A DNA stretch of 64,000 nt from JBKPNZ01 sp046732895 (lineage in GTDB: Bacteria > Actinomycetota > Thermoleophilia > Solirubrobacterales > 70-9): NCBI GenBank assembly GCA_046732895.1, contig JBKPNZ010000059.1, positions 7,650-71,649 on the forward strand. The letters run 5' to 3'. How positions within the stretch are numbered: the first letter of the stretch is position 1; every line of letters starts with the position of its first letter. The notes beneath the pieces are model-generated. The model saw nothing but the letters and a program-made list of their open reading frames with translations, did no database searches and had not been told where the DNA came from. Positions 16,220 through 24,132 of this stretch are shown here, piece by piece. Made by a program: the position numbers and the translations under genes.

Positions 16220-17262
16220 GCGTGATCGAGGAGATCGAGGAGAGCCCGCAGGTTCAGGTCGTGAGCTCGATCCCGCAGGACTACACCAAGCGCCTCATGG
16301 TCTTCGGTGGCCGCGCCTCGATGGAGCTGGCGGCCCGAATCGCCGGCCACCTCGACGTGGACGTCGGCGACGTCGACCTGCGCACCTTCGCTGACGGCGA
16401 GGTCTACTGCCGCTACAACGAGTCGATCCGTGGCGCCGACGTCTTTCTCGTCCAGTCGACCGCCGCGAACGCCGCTCAGGGGATGACTCCGAACGACGCG
16501 CTGATGGAGCTCCTGACGATGATCGACGCGGCGCAGGGCGCGTCGGCGCACCGCATCATCGCCGTCATGCCCTGGTACGGCTACGCCCGGCAGGACAAGA
16601 AGTCCCAGCCGCGCGAGCCGATCACGGCGCGCGTCGTCGCCAAGTGCCTCGAGTCCGTCGGCGTCGACCGCGTGCTCACGATGGACCTCCACTCGGGCCA
16701 GGTGCAGGGCTTCTTCGAGGTTCCGGTCGACCACATGACGGCGATGCCCATGCTCACCCAGTATTTCCTCGACCAGACCTTCAGCGAGGAGATCGTGATC
16801 GTCTCGCCCGACGCCGGTCGCGTGAAGGTCGCCCGCAACTTCGCCCGCAAGCTGGGGGTCCACTGGGCCGTGATGGAGAAGGAGCGTCCTGCGCAGCAGG
16901 TCGCCGAGATCGGCTACGTGGTCGGTGACGTGCGCGGCAAGACGGCCGTCCTGGTCGACGACATGATCGATACCGCCGGCACCCTCTGCGCCGCCGCCCG
17001 CACCGTCATGGACGAGGGCGCGGCCCGCGTCATCGCCTGCGCCACCCACGGCGTCTTCTCAGGCCCCGCCTACGAGCGCCTTCCGTATGAGGAGTCCGGC
17101 ATCGAGCGCATCGTCGTCACCGACACGATCCCGCTCCGCCCCGGCGCGCCGGACAACCTCACCGTCCTCTCGACCGCGCAGACCCTCGCCGACTCGATCC
17201 GCCGCATCTTTGCTGACGACTCCGTGTCAGAGATTTTTGCGGGCGAGAACCAGCTCTTCTAG
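16216..17262 (+). CDS. prs: Ribose-phosphate pyrophosphokinase
   Basis: 348 residues. Makes PRPP from ribose-5-phosphate and ATP for nucleotide, His and Trp synthesis. ATP-binding loop around GYARQDKKSQPREPITA, the flexible DLHSGQVQGFF segment and PRPP-binding VLVDDMIDTAGT are intact. The N-terminus is about 25 residues longer than in Bacillus Prs (MSVIEEIEESPQVQVVSSIP). GTG start overlaps the glmU stop, the usual glmU-prs operon. Its TAG stop lies in CTAG, shared with the stop of the convergent next gene. Confidence 0.97.
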   Translation: MSVIEEIEESPQVQVVSSIPQDYTKRLMVFGGRASMELAARIAGHLDVDVGDVDLRTFADGEVYCRYNESIRGADVFLVQSTAANAAQGMTPNDALMELLTMIDAAQGASAHRIIAVMPWYGYARQDKKSQPREPITARVVAKCLESVGVDRVLTMDLHSGQVQGFFEVPVDHMTAMPMLTQYFLDQTFSEEIVIVSPDAGRVKVARNFARKLGVHWAVMEKERPAQQVAEIGYVVGDVRGKTAVLVDDMIDTAGTLCAAARTVMDEGAARVIACATHGVFSGPAYERLPYEESGIERIVVTDTIPLRPGAPDNLTVLSTAQTLADSIRRIFADDSVSEIFAGENQLF

Positions 17263-17723
17263 CCGAAGCCTGGGTCGGACACAAGCCACTCGTCCTTCAC
17301 GAGGTTGAGCAGAACCGTGCGCTGCTCGTGTCCTCGCTCGCCCTTCAGCTTCAGGTTGACCTCAACTCGGGCACGCGGGCCGCTGACGTTGACGTCCGTG
17401 ATCTCGGCCTCGCTGTCAGCGAGCTGCTTCTTTGCGAGCAGCGTGAGGATGTCGGGGCATCCCTTCAGGTTCGCCTGCTCGGCGATTCCCGCGGCGCGTG
17501 CCTCGATCTCACGCTCGGCATCCTTGGTGAGCAGGTCGCAGAACCGCTTGAAATCTCCGTCGGACGCGGAAGCAAAGAAGCTGGCCGCCGCCGCCTCCGC
17601 CCGCTCTGACTCGGTCGGCGGATCGTCGAACGGCCCGATGTCGCCGATCGCGAGGATCGCCAGCGCGAGGCCGGCGACGAGGAGCACGGCCGCGATGCGG
17701 CGACGTGTGACGGGATCCAACAT
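17259..17723 (-). CDS. Membrane-anchored exported protein of unknown function
   Basis: 154 residues. One N-terminal membrane segment or uncleaved signal (RRRIAAVLLVAGLALAILAIG) then a ~110-residue domain beginning ESERAEAAAASFFASASDGD with two Cys (RFCDLLT, KGCPDIL) and C-terminal strands ARVEVNLKLKGERG and RTVLLNLVKDEWLVSD. The pattern is that of NTF2-like domains found behind actinobacterial signal peptides; no function assigned. Divergent from the GDPD gene. Confidence 0.65.
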   Translation of the reverse strand: MLDPVTRRRIAAVLLVAGLALAILAIGDIGPFDDPPTESERAEAAAASFFASASDGDFKRFCDLLTKDAEREIEARAAGIAEQANLKGCPDILTLLAKKQLADSEAEITDVNVSGPRARVEVNLKLKGERGHEQRTVLLNLVKDEWLVSDPGFG

Positions 17724-17762
17724 GCGCCGACCGTACCGTCACCGGCACGCCGCCGGCGCAGA

Positions 17763-17768
17763 TAGCTT
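17763..17768 (+). promoter_or_regulatory. -10 box TAGCTT, likely leaderless promoter
   Basis: TAGCTT is 6 bases before ATG 17775 of the phosphodiesterase gene, with no ribosome site. Confidence 0.45.
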
Positions 17769-17774
17769 GCCAGC

Positions 17775-18533
17775 ATGAGTCACCCCGTCCGCCGGATCGG
17801 TCACAAGGGCGCCGACGCGCTCGCACCAGGGAATACCCTCGAGAGCTTCACCGCGGCCGTCGAGGCGGGAGTGGACATGGTCGAGCTCGACGTCCTGCGC
17901 CCGCGTGGGGATTTCGCCGTGGCCGGCGACTGGCGCCGCGCCAAGGCCGGCCCCGCCGAGGGCTCGGGCCCGCTACTGGTCGCTCACGACTGGGGCGATG
18001 CCGCCAGGCGGAACCCACTCACGCTGGAAGCGGCGCTCGACGCGTTCACGCGGACTCCGCTCGACGCCATCGAGATCGACTGCGATCTCAAGATCGCCGG
18101 CCGCGAGGACGAGGTGGCGGCAGCGCTTCGTGAACGGGGCCTCATCGCGCGATCGATGATCTCGACGATGGAGCTCGACAGCATCCGCGTCATGCGCGAC
18201 GTCGACCCCGAGTTGCGCCGCGGCTGGACCTACCCGAAGACGACCCGAGCCTGGGACCGCAAGCTCTGGGCTCGCCCGGCCATGCTCGCGGCGCTCGCGG
18301 CCATGCGCCGCCGACTCCCGGCCCTGGCGCGCCGCCGCATCCCTGACCTCGGCGCGAGCGCGATGTGGGTCTACCACCCGCTCATCACGCGCCGCCTCGC
18401 CGAGGCGTGCAGCGCGGTGGGTGCCGAGCTGATCGCGTGGACCGTGGACGACGTCCCGCGAATGCAGGCTCTGCGCGACCTCGGAGTCAGCGGCATCTGC
18501 ACGAACGATCCGCGCCTCCTCGCCGACGTCTGA
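17775..18533 (+). CDS. Glycerophosphodiester phosphodiesterase family protein
   Basis: 252 residues, GDPD TIM-barrel. Substrate-site motifs: GHKGADALAPGNTLESF (usually HRG...PENT), metal ligands VELDV and AIEIDCDLK, second catalytic His in LLVAHDWG, and a C-terminal WTVDDVPRM ... GICTNDP that is characteristic of the family. Two consensus positions differ (Arg to Lys in HRG, Glu to Gly in PENT), which may alter activity or substrate. Expected to hydrolyse glycerophosphodiesters to glycerol-3-phosphate and an alcohol. No signal peptide. Confidence 0.87.
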   Translation: MSHPVRRIGHKGADALAPGNTLESFTAAVEAGVDMVELDVLRPRGDFAVAGDWRRAKAGPAEGSGPLLVAHDWGDAARRNPLTLEAALDAFTRTPLDAIEIDCDLKIAGREDEVAAALRERGLIARSMISTMELDSIRVMRDVDPELRRGWTYPKTTRAWDRKLWARPAMLAALAAMRRRLPALARRRIPDLGASAMWVYHPLITRRLAEACSAVGAELIAWTVDDVPRMQALRDLGVSGICTNDPRLLADV

Positions 18534-18585
18534 ACCCCGAGCCGACCGGGGTCCATCGGCATGCAGATTACGCTGATCGCACCGG

Positions 18586-18591
18586 TACGCT
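18586..18591 (+). promoter_or_regulatory. -10 box TACGCT before MFS gene
   Basis: TACGCT is 7 bases before GTG 18599 with no ribosome site; supports this start over the longer frame that overlaps the GDPD gene. Confidence 0.45.
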
Positions 18592-18598
18592 GCGCGTC

Positions 18599-20179
18599 GT
18601 GGAGCGTGGAAACGCCCCCACCGAGCGCCTGGCCCCGGGCACCGCGATGGCACTGGTCGCGATGGGGCTCGGTGTCCTTGTCATCGCCAACGACTTCACG
18701 GCGCTGAACGTCGCCCTGCCCGCGATCGAGGGCGACCTCAACGCCGACGTCGGGACAGTGCAGTGGGTGATCAACGCCTACGCCCTCACGTTCGGCATGG
18801 CCATCGTCACCGGCGGGCGGCTCGCCGACATGTTCGGCCGCCGTCGCGCCTTCTTCCTCGGCGCGGTGATCTTCGCGACCTTCTCGCTGCTGGGCGGCGT
18901 CGCCCAGAGCATCCCGTGGCTGATCGCCGCGCGCGTCGTAATGGGGATCGGAGGCGCGCTGATGTGGCCGGCGATCCTCGGGATGACCTACGCGGCCCTG
19001 CCGCCCTCCCGGGCTGGGCTCGCCGGCGGGCTCATCCTCGGCGCCGCCGGGATCGGGAACGCGCTCGGCCCCCTCATCGGGGGCGTGCTCACCGACGAGC
19101 TCAGCTGGCGCTGGATCTTCTTCCTGAACGTGCCGATCGCGGCCTTCGCCGTGGCAGTCACCCTGGCGAAGGTCCCCGCCGATGCGGGCGAGGAGGAGCC
19201 CGAGGGCATCGACTATGCGGGAATCGCCACGCTCTCGGCGGGCCTCCTGCTCACGCTTCTCGGGTTCGACCAGGCGGCCGACTGGGGCTGGGGCGACCCA
19301 CGCGTGATCGCGATGTTCGTGCTCGCCGCCGTGCTGGTCGCCACGTTCGCTGTCATCGAGCCGCGGATCGGGAAAAAGGCCCTCGTCCCCAGCGACGTGA
19401 TCCGCAACCGCCAATTTCGTGCCGCCTGCATGGTGACGCTGCTCATGTCCGCGGTCTTCTTCTCGACCGTCCTCTACGCGCCGCAGTTCATGGAGAAGAT
19501 CCTCGGCTACTCCGCCCTCAAGGCCGGCCTCGGGCTGCTGCCGATGCTTGGCACCTTTGCCGTCGTCTCGTTCGTCGCCGGGCCGCTCTACGAGCGCATC
19601 GGGCCGAAGATCGCCGTCTCGAGCGGTGCCGTCGGCCTGTGCATCGGTCCGTTCCTGCTCTCACGAATCGACGCGACCTCGAGCTACGAGTCCCTGATCG
19701 CCGGACTTGCGATCACGGGCATCGGCGTCGGCCTCTTCTATGCCTCGATCACCACGGCCGCGGTGACGGCGCTCGATCCGTCCCGCGCCAGCCTGGCCGG
19801 CGGCCTCGTCTACATGTTCCAGATCGCCGGCGGGGCGATCGGCCTCGGGGTGACGACGACGATCTTCACCACCTCGTCCGAGAACGAGCTCGCCGAGAAG
19901 GCGGGCAGTCACGGCGTCGACCTCACGGCGCACCAGACGGGCGTCCTGCACGGCGTCCTCGCCGGAACCGACGCCAGCCAGCAGGCCCTGGCGGAGCTCC
20001 CGAAGGGCGCCGCGGCGACGATCGAGAAAATCGTCCGAGACTCCTTCGCGAGCGGCCTGCAGGCCGGCTTCCGCTTCGTGGCGATCGCTGCCCTGGCGGG
20101 GCTGGTGATCTCGGTCCTCTACGTCGGCGGGCGGCCGGAGGCCGAGGCGGAGCCGGCGCCCGAACCCGCGCCGGGCTGA
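18599..20179 (+). CDS. MFS exporter, DHA2 (EmrB/QacA, 14-segment) family
   Basis: 526 residues, about 14 membrane segments. Motif A of the drug/proton antiporters is GGRLADMFGRRR after the second segment; the first segment starts GLGVLVIANDFTALNVALPAI, where DFTALNVALP matches the DHA2 D1 motif, and WRWIFFLNVPIA is the family motif in the centre. A ~65-residue extracytoplasmic loop before the last segment contains SSENELAEKAGSHGVDL. Probably exports a hydrophobic compound with protons; substrate unknown. The C-terminus is Pro/Glu-rich. Confidence 0.92.
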   Translation: MERGNAPTERLAPGTAMALVAMGLGVLVIANDFTALNVALPAIEGDLNADVGTVQWVINAYALTFGMAIVTGGRLADMFGRRRAFFLGAVIFATFSLLGGVAQSIPWLIAARVVMGIGGALMWPAILGMTYAALPPSRAGLAGGLILGAAGIGNALGPLIGGVLTDELSWRWIFFLNVPIAAFAVAVTLAKVPADAGEEEPEGIDYAGIATLSAGLLLTLLGFDQAADWGWGDPRVIAMFVLAAVLVATFAVIEPRIGKKALVPSDVIRNRQFRAACMVTLLMSAVFFSTVLYAPQFMEKILGYSALKAGLGLLPMLGTFAVVSFVAGPLYERIGPKIAVSSGAVGLCIGPFLLSRIDATSSYESLIAGLAITGIGVGLFYASITTAAVTALDPSRASLAGGLVYMFQIAGGAIGLGVTTTIFTTSSENELAEKAGSHGVDLTAHQTGVLHGVLAGTDASQQALAELPKGAAATIEKIVRDSFASGLQAGFRFVAIAALAGLVISVLYVGGRPEAEAEPAPEPAPG

Positions 20180-20210
20180 GCGACGGAGCGCTGGTCGCTC
20201 TCGCGCCGCC

Positions 20211-20582
20211 TCAATTGACGAACGGCAGGTACCTGTCCATCCCGGTGAGCCTGAACAAGCGCTGAACGTGCTCAGGGCCGTGGAGGAGCGCGAGGCGATG
20301 GGCGTGCGACAACCGGATTGAAGCCCGCATGAGCACCATCAATCCGTTCAAGTCGATGAAGTCGAGGCCGCTCAGGTCAAGGACGATCATCTTGGCGCCC
20401 CGACCCTCCGCCGCCCGGATCGTCGACTCCAAGAGCTCTGCGGTGGCGAGATCCAGCTCCCCGGACAGGAAGAGGAAGGCTGCGTCCGGGCCGTCCTCCA
20501 AACGGATCCTGAGATTGCCCTGCTCAAGGAGCCGAGGGTCGGCCTGGGCCGAATCGAGTCTCACGTTCACGTCCTGTCGCAC
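20211..20582 (-). CDS. STAS-domain protein without a phospho-acceptor serine
   Basis: 123 residues. STAS fold of anti-sigma-factor antagonists: strand AFLFLSGELDLATA, helix, MIVLDLSGLDFIDLNGLMVLM and a final ALLHGPEHVQRLFRLTGM. In SpoIIAA/RsbV the loop is D-S-[ST]-G; here residues 77-80 are D-L-N-G, with no Ser or Thr to phosphorylate, so classical partner switching is unlikely. GTG 20582 start is weak; GTG codons a few residues in are alternatives. No kinase or sigma gene is adjacent; a promoter lies ~110 bases upstream. Confidence 0.85.
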   Translation of the reverse strand: MRQDVNVRLDSAQADPRLLEQGNLRIRLEDGPDAAFLFLSGELDLATAELLESTIRAAEGRGAKMIVLDLSGLDFIDLNGLMVLMRASIRLSHAHRLALLHGPEHVQRLFRLTGMDRYLPFVN

Positions 20583-20688
20583 GAATTTTCAACGAGCGGC
20601 AGGTCCCCAGCCGCGGACGGGCCCGCTCCGAGTCTCAAGCTGAAAAAACTGACACCCGGCAGGCCATCCAGACTCCCGGGCTGACGGA

Positions 20689-20717
20689 AATGTAGCCGCC
20701 CACACGAGCGGGGTCAA
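20689..20717 (-). promoter_or_regulatory. Sigma-70-type promoter (TTGACC-N17-TACATT) of STAS gene
   Basis: On the minus strand -35 TTGACC (20712-20717) and -10 TACATT (20689-20694) are separated by exactly 17 bases. Transcription would begin near 20682, leaving a ~100-base leader that contains a CCCGG/CCGGG hairpin followed by six T, which could act as an attenuator. Confidence 0.6.
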
Positions 20718-20746
20718 GAACGACCCGACGCGAGCGTGGCGAATCG

Positions 20747-22165
20747 CTACGGCCGCCCGGCGATCCCCGGCGTCCTGACCAGGCCCCGTTCCTCGAAGTA
20801 CTCCCACTCCTGCCGGCCGAGCTCGGTCGACGGCTCGTCGGCGTAGACCCACTCGCGGGTGATCCGGTACCAGTTGCGCTTGGCGCGCAGCTGCGCGAGG
20901 ACGGCCAGCACACCGGTCTCCATCCGGCGCCCCATCAGCTCCTCGGCCGGGATCGACTCGCGGCGCATCATGTCGTAGTACTCGGAGCGGGGATCGGAGG
21001 TCGCCTCGATCACCTTCATGACGCGGCGGGACGACACCTCGTACTCGCGATCTTCCATGTACCAGCCGCCGACCAGCATCACGTGCTCCATCAGCCGCTC
21101 AGCGTCGAGCTTCGACGGGTTCTTGACGAAGCCGAGGTCGTGGAGCGCCTCGCGCAGTCCCTCGGGATCCCGCCGCGACGCCGCGTCGATCGCTCGCTGC
21201 TCGAGCTCGATCTGCTCCGGGTCCAGCTTCTTCGTCATGCCGAAGTCGAGGAAGGCCACGCGCCCGTCGTCGAGCAGGATGTAGTTCCCGGGGTGGGCGT
21301 CGGCGTTGAAGTGCTGCAGGTGATAGATCGAGCCGAAGCAGAACCGGAAGATGATCTCGCCGAACCGGCTGCGGTCATCCGCCGGCAGCTCCTTCACCTG
21401 TTCGAACTGCATGCCCTCGACGTACTCGGTGACGAGAACGCGGCGGCGCGAGAGGCGGGTGAGCACGTCGGGGACGTAGATGAACGGATGCCCCCGGTAG
21501 GCGCGTGAGAACGTGCGCTGATTCTGGGCCTCGTACTCGTAGTCGAGCTCCTCGAGCACTCGCTCGCGCAGCTCTGCCGCGATCGCGCGCGGGTCAAGGC
21601 CGGGCGCCAGGGCCTTGGCGAGCCTCACGATCGTGCCCATGTTCGCGAGGTCGGCCTCGAGCGCCTCCGCGACCCCGGGGTACTGGACCTTGACCGCGAC
21701 CGTCCGGCCGTCGTGAAGGGTCCCGCGGTGAACCTGGCCGATCGAGGCGGCGGCGAACGCCTCCGGCTCGATGTTCTCGAAGAGCTCGTCGATCCGCTCG
21801 TCGCGGTACTCGTCCGACAGGACCTCCTCGACCTTCTCCCAGGGCATCGCCGGGGCTGAGGTGCGGAGCTTTGCCAGCTCCTCCTGGTAGATCTCGGCGT
21901 ATTCGGGTGGCAGGAGCTCGGTGTCGATGAAGGATGCGAGCTGACCGAGCTTCATCGCCGCACCCTTCATCTCGCCGAGGGTCGACGCGATCTTCAAAGC
22001 GGTCTCGAGGTGGCGCGCCTCCAGCTTGCGCTGGGCACCCTCCTCGGTGCGTGCGAGGCTCGCCGCCTTGGTCCCCGCGTAACGGGTGGCCTGCATCCCG
22101 AGGGCGGAGCCCAGCTTCGCTGAGCGGCGCACGCGGCCCTTGGGAATCTTCCGGTCGTCTGCCAT
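20747..22165 (-). CDS. AarF/UbiB (ABC1) family atypical kinase
   Basis: 472 residues. Family hallmarks are present: KGAAMKLGQLAS (KxGQ), AAASIGQVHRG (the A-rich loop replacing the P-loop), VAVKVQYPGV (invariant Lys), HADAHPGNY and LDFGMTK (metal-binding). UbiB-type proteins support ubiquinone/menaquinone or lipid metabolism by an ATPase-like activity. Start taken at ATG 22165 (MADDRKIPKG); the frame extends 19 residues upstream without domain character. Possible -10 TACCCT about 15 bases upstream. Confidence 0.92.
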   Translation of the reverse strand: MADDRKIPKGRVRRSAKLGSALGMQATRYAGTKAASLARTEEGAQRKLEARHLETALKIASTLGEMKGAAMKLGQLASFIDTELLPPEYAEIYQEELAKLRTSAPAMPWEKVEEVLSDEYRDERIDELFENIEPEAFAAASIGQVHRGTLHDGRTVAVKVQYPGVAEALEADLANMGTIVRLAKALAPGLDPRAIAAELRERVLEELDYEYEAQNQRTFSRAYRGHPFIYVPDVLTRLSRRRVLVTEYVEGMQFEQVKELPADDRSRFGEIIFRFCFGSIYHLQHFNADAHPGNYILLDDGRVAFLDFGMTKKLDPEQIELEQRAIDAASRRDPEGLREALHDLGFVKNPSKLDAERLMEHVMLVGGWYMEDREYEVSSRRVMKVIEATSDPRSEYYDMMRRESIPAEELMGRRMETGVLAVLAQLRAKRNWYRITREWVYADEPSTELGRQEWEYFEERGLVRTPGIAGRP

Positions 22166-22250
22166 CGCGGATCTGAGCCCAGGGTAGTCGGCGGACCCAC
22201 AGAAATCGGCAGTCGAGCGCAAGCCCCCGCCAGAATGCGACGCCGCCCGT

Positions 22251-23603
22251 CTAGGCGAGTACGCGCTGTTTCTCGCGCTCGAGCTCGGCGTCGGTGAGCA
22301 CGCCGGACTCGCGCAGCTTCGCGAGCCGCTCGAGCTGGTCGAGGCGATCGTCGCCGGTCGGCGTGCCCTTGCCGACTCCGGACCGGGCCTGCGCGGTGTG
22401 CGCCTTGACTCGTTCTACACGCGCGGCTCGCCGCTCGCGAATCCGTGCGGCAAGCCCTGACCCGGCTCCCTGCCAGCGCTCGGACAGGCGCTCCCAGGTC
22501 TCGTCCGGGAAGTCCTTGACCGCCTGCGCTCGGATCGCCTCGAAGCCGGCGACGAACAAGAGAATGAGGAGCAGCGAGGGTACGAGCCGGCTCGTTCCCG
22601 GCGTCGGGTTCCACCAGAAGATGAGCAGAACGATCACGGCGAGCACGGCGTAGCCGACGAGGCGCCGCTCGACGACCGGGGCGATGGCGCGCCTGGCCTC
22701 GGTCGCAAGGCTGCCCGGACCGACGAGCCAGGCGCCGGCGATGATGACCAGGCCGTAGCCGATCATGGCCAGGGCCCCATCGTGAAGGAGCGACGTGCCG
22801 ATCGACCAGACCGAGTCAACGGCCGGTTCGACCGACGCCGAGCTGGCGAGTGAGTCGACCAGATAGCCGCCGGCGATGCTCCGCACGCCGAGCACCACGA
22901 CGCCGATTACGATGAGCGACCAGCCGATGGCACGAACGGCCTGCCGTCGCCATCCGCGCGCCAGGTAGATGGCGAGGCCCCAGAGTGCGAGCGCCAGCGC
23001 GCTGAGGATGATCACCAGCTTCCGGAGCAGGTTGACGCCGTCCTGCGCGAGCTCGAGCTGGTCGGAGCGCAGGATCACGATCTGCGAGACCGAGTCGGGG
23101 ACCTTTCCGGCAACGTCGATCCCGGCCCGATCGCCGAGCTGCTCGACGATGCTGCCGGCGTCGAGCGTCACATCCCCACCCTCGGTCGAGATGGTGTCGC
23201 CACCTCCCTCGACGACGTTGATGAGCGTCTGGTGCGCGGTCCGGTTCGCCGTCGCCCAGAGCTCCTGGACCTTTGGGCGCTGCAGCGCCTCGAGCGCCAG
23301 CCTCCCGGCCAGCTCACGGAGTCCTGCCGCGGCCGGGCCCGCCAGCGCCTGAGCCTGCGGCGGTAGCTTCGCCTGCAGCTCGGCCTCGACGTTGACGCTC
23401 GAGTACAGCGCGTCGACCAGGAATGCGCTCAGCGCCTCCTGGACGTCCGAGTCCTCGAGTACCTGGCTCGACGTGTCCACCCAGGTGTCCGTTTCGAGCA
23501 CCTGGCGCTTGGCCCAGATTGCGAACACCGCGAGGAGCCCCACGAATGTCGCAACAACGATCGTTACGACTACCAGCGTGCGTCGTGGGCGAGGCTCACT
23601 CAC
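22251..23603 (-). CDS. Four-to-five-segment membrane protein with C-terminal SHOCT domain
   Basis: 450 residues. N-terminal membrane anchor (LVVVTIVVATFVGLLAVFAI), a ~170-residue extracytoplasmic domain (DTWVDTSSQVLEDSDVQEAL ... VVEGGGDTISTEGGDVTLD), then several membrane segments, a basic cytoplasmic helix region and a C-terminal SHOCT (short C-terminal) domain LDQLERLAKLRESGVLTDAE. SHOCT domains are thought to mediate oligomerisation or protein turnover. GTG 23603 is preceded by AAGGAG at nine bases. First of three SHOCT-tailed proteins within 4 kb. Confidence 0.75.
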   Translation of the reverse strand: MSEPRPRRTLVVVTIVVATFVGLLAVFAIWAKRQVLETDTWVDTSSQVLEDSDVQEALSAFLVDALYSSVNVEAELQAKLPPQAQALAGPAAAGLRELAGRLALEALQRPKVQELWATANRTAHQTLINVVEGGGDTISTEGGDVTLDAGSIVEQLGDRAGIDVAGKVPDSVSQIVILRSDQLELAQDGVNLLRKLVIILSALALALWGLAIYLARGWRRQAVRAIGWSLIVIGVVVLGVRSIAGGYLVDSLASSASVEPAVDSVWSIGTSLLHDGALAMIGYGLVIIAGAWLVGPGSLATEARRAIAPVVERRLVGYAVLAVIVLLIFWWNPTPGTSRLVPSLLLILLFVAGFEAIRAQAVKDFPDETWERLSERWQGAGSGLAARIRERRAARVERVKAHTAQARSGVGKGTPTGDDRLDQLERLAKLRESGVLTDAELEREKQRVLA

Positions 23604-23612
23604 TCCCGTTAC

Positions 23613-23618
23613 TCCTTG
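23613..23618 (-). promoter_or_regulatory. Shine-Dalgarno AAGGAG for the SHOCT membrane protein
   Basis: AAGGAG on the minus strand lies nine bases before GTG 23603 and rules out the open frame that extends 47 residues further upstream. Confidence 0.5.
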
Positions 23619-23745
23619 TTCATCCTGACTCGAAGGGCCAGCGCATCCTATGCGCGGGGAGGAATCGGGGGGTCCCGGCACGAATGCAACCAATGACACA
23701 TTGCGGTCGTGACATGGCGACCGCCGAAAAGAGGGGAGACCCAAC

Positions 23746-24123
23746 GTGGTCAGAGGTCAAGGCCGTGCCCTGTTCGCGGCCATCCTGCTCGTCATCGCAG
23801 GGACGCTCAACGTCATCTACGGGATCGCGGCGATCAGCGACGCGAACTTCTTCGTGGATCAGACGAGGTACGTGTTCTCCAGCCTTCACACCTGGGGCTG
23901 GATCACCCTGATTCTCGGGGTCGTCCAGCTGACTGGTGGGTTCTCGCTCATGACCGGCGGGACCTACGGGCGAGTCGTCGGGATCGTCGCCGCCACGGTC
24001 GGCGCCGCCGGCGCGCTGCTCGCAGTCGGCGGGACATTTCCGTTCTGGTCGCTCGGCGTGTTCGCGCTGTGCATCATCGTCCTCCACGGTCTCGTGGTCT
24101 ACGGCGAGCCCGAGCGGGTCTGA
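23746..24123 (+). CDS. DUF7144-like four-segment membrane protein
   Basis: 125 residues with four membrane segments: ALFAAILLVIAGTLNVIYGI, WGWITLILGVVQLTGGFSL, VGIVAATVGAAGALLAVGG and WSLGVFALCIIVLHGLVVYG. The pattern GTLNVIYGIAAISD ... FVDQTRY ... LHTWGWITLILG matches an actinobacterial membrane family now called DUF7144; function unknown. GTG 23746 follows GAGGGGAG. Divergent from the SHOCT protein. Confidence 0.75.
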   Translation: MVRGQGRALFAAILLVIAGTLNVIYGIAAISDANFFVDQTRYVFSSLHTWGWITLILGVVQLTGGFSLMTGGTYGRVVGIVAATVGAAGALLAVGGTFPFWSLGVFALCIIVLHGLVVYGEPERV

Positions 24124-24132
24124 GCCAAGCCG

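Noticed and set aside
18763..20265. Alternative plus-strand frame overlapping the MFS gene
   Set aside because: Arg/Gly/His-rich shadow; the membrane transporter in the other frame has all MFS motifs.
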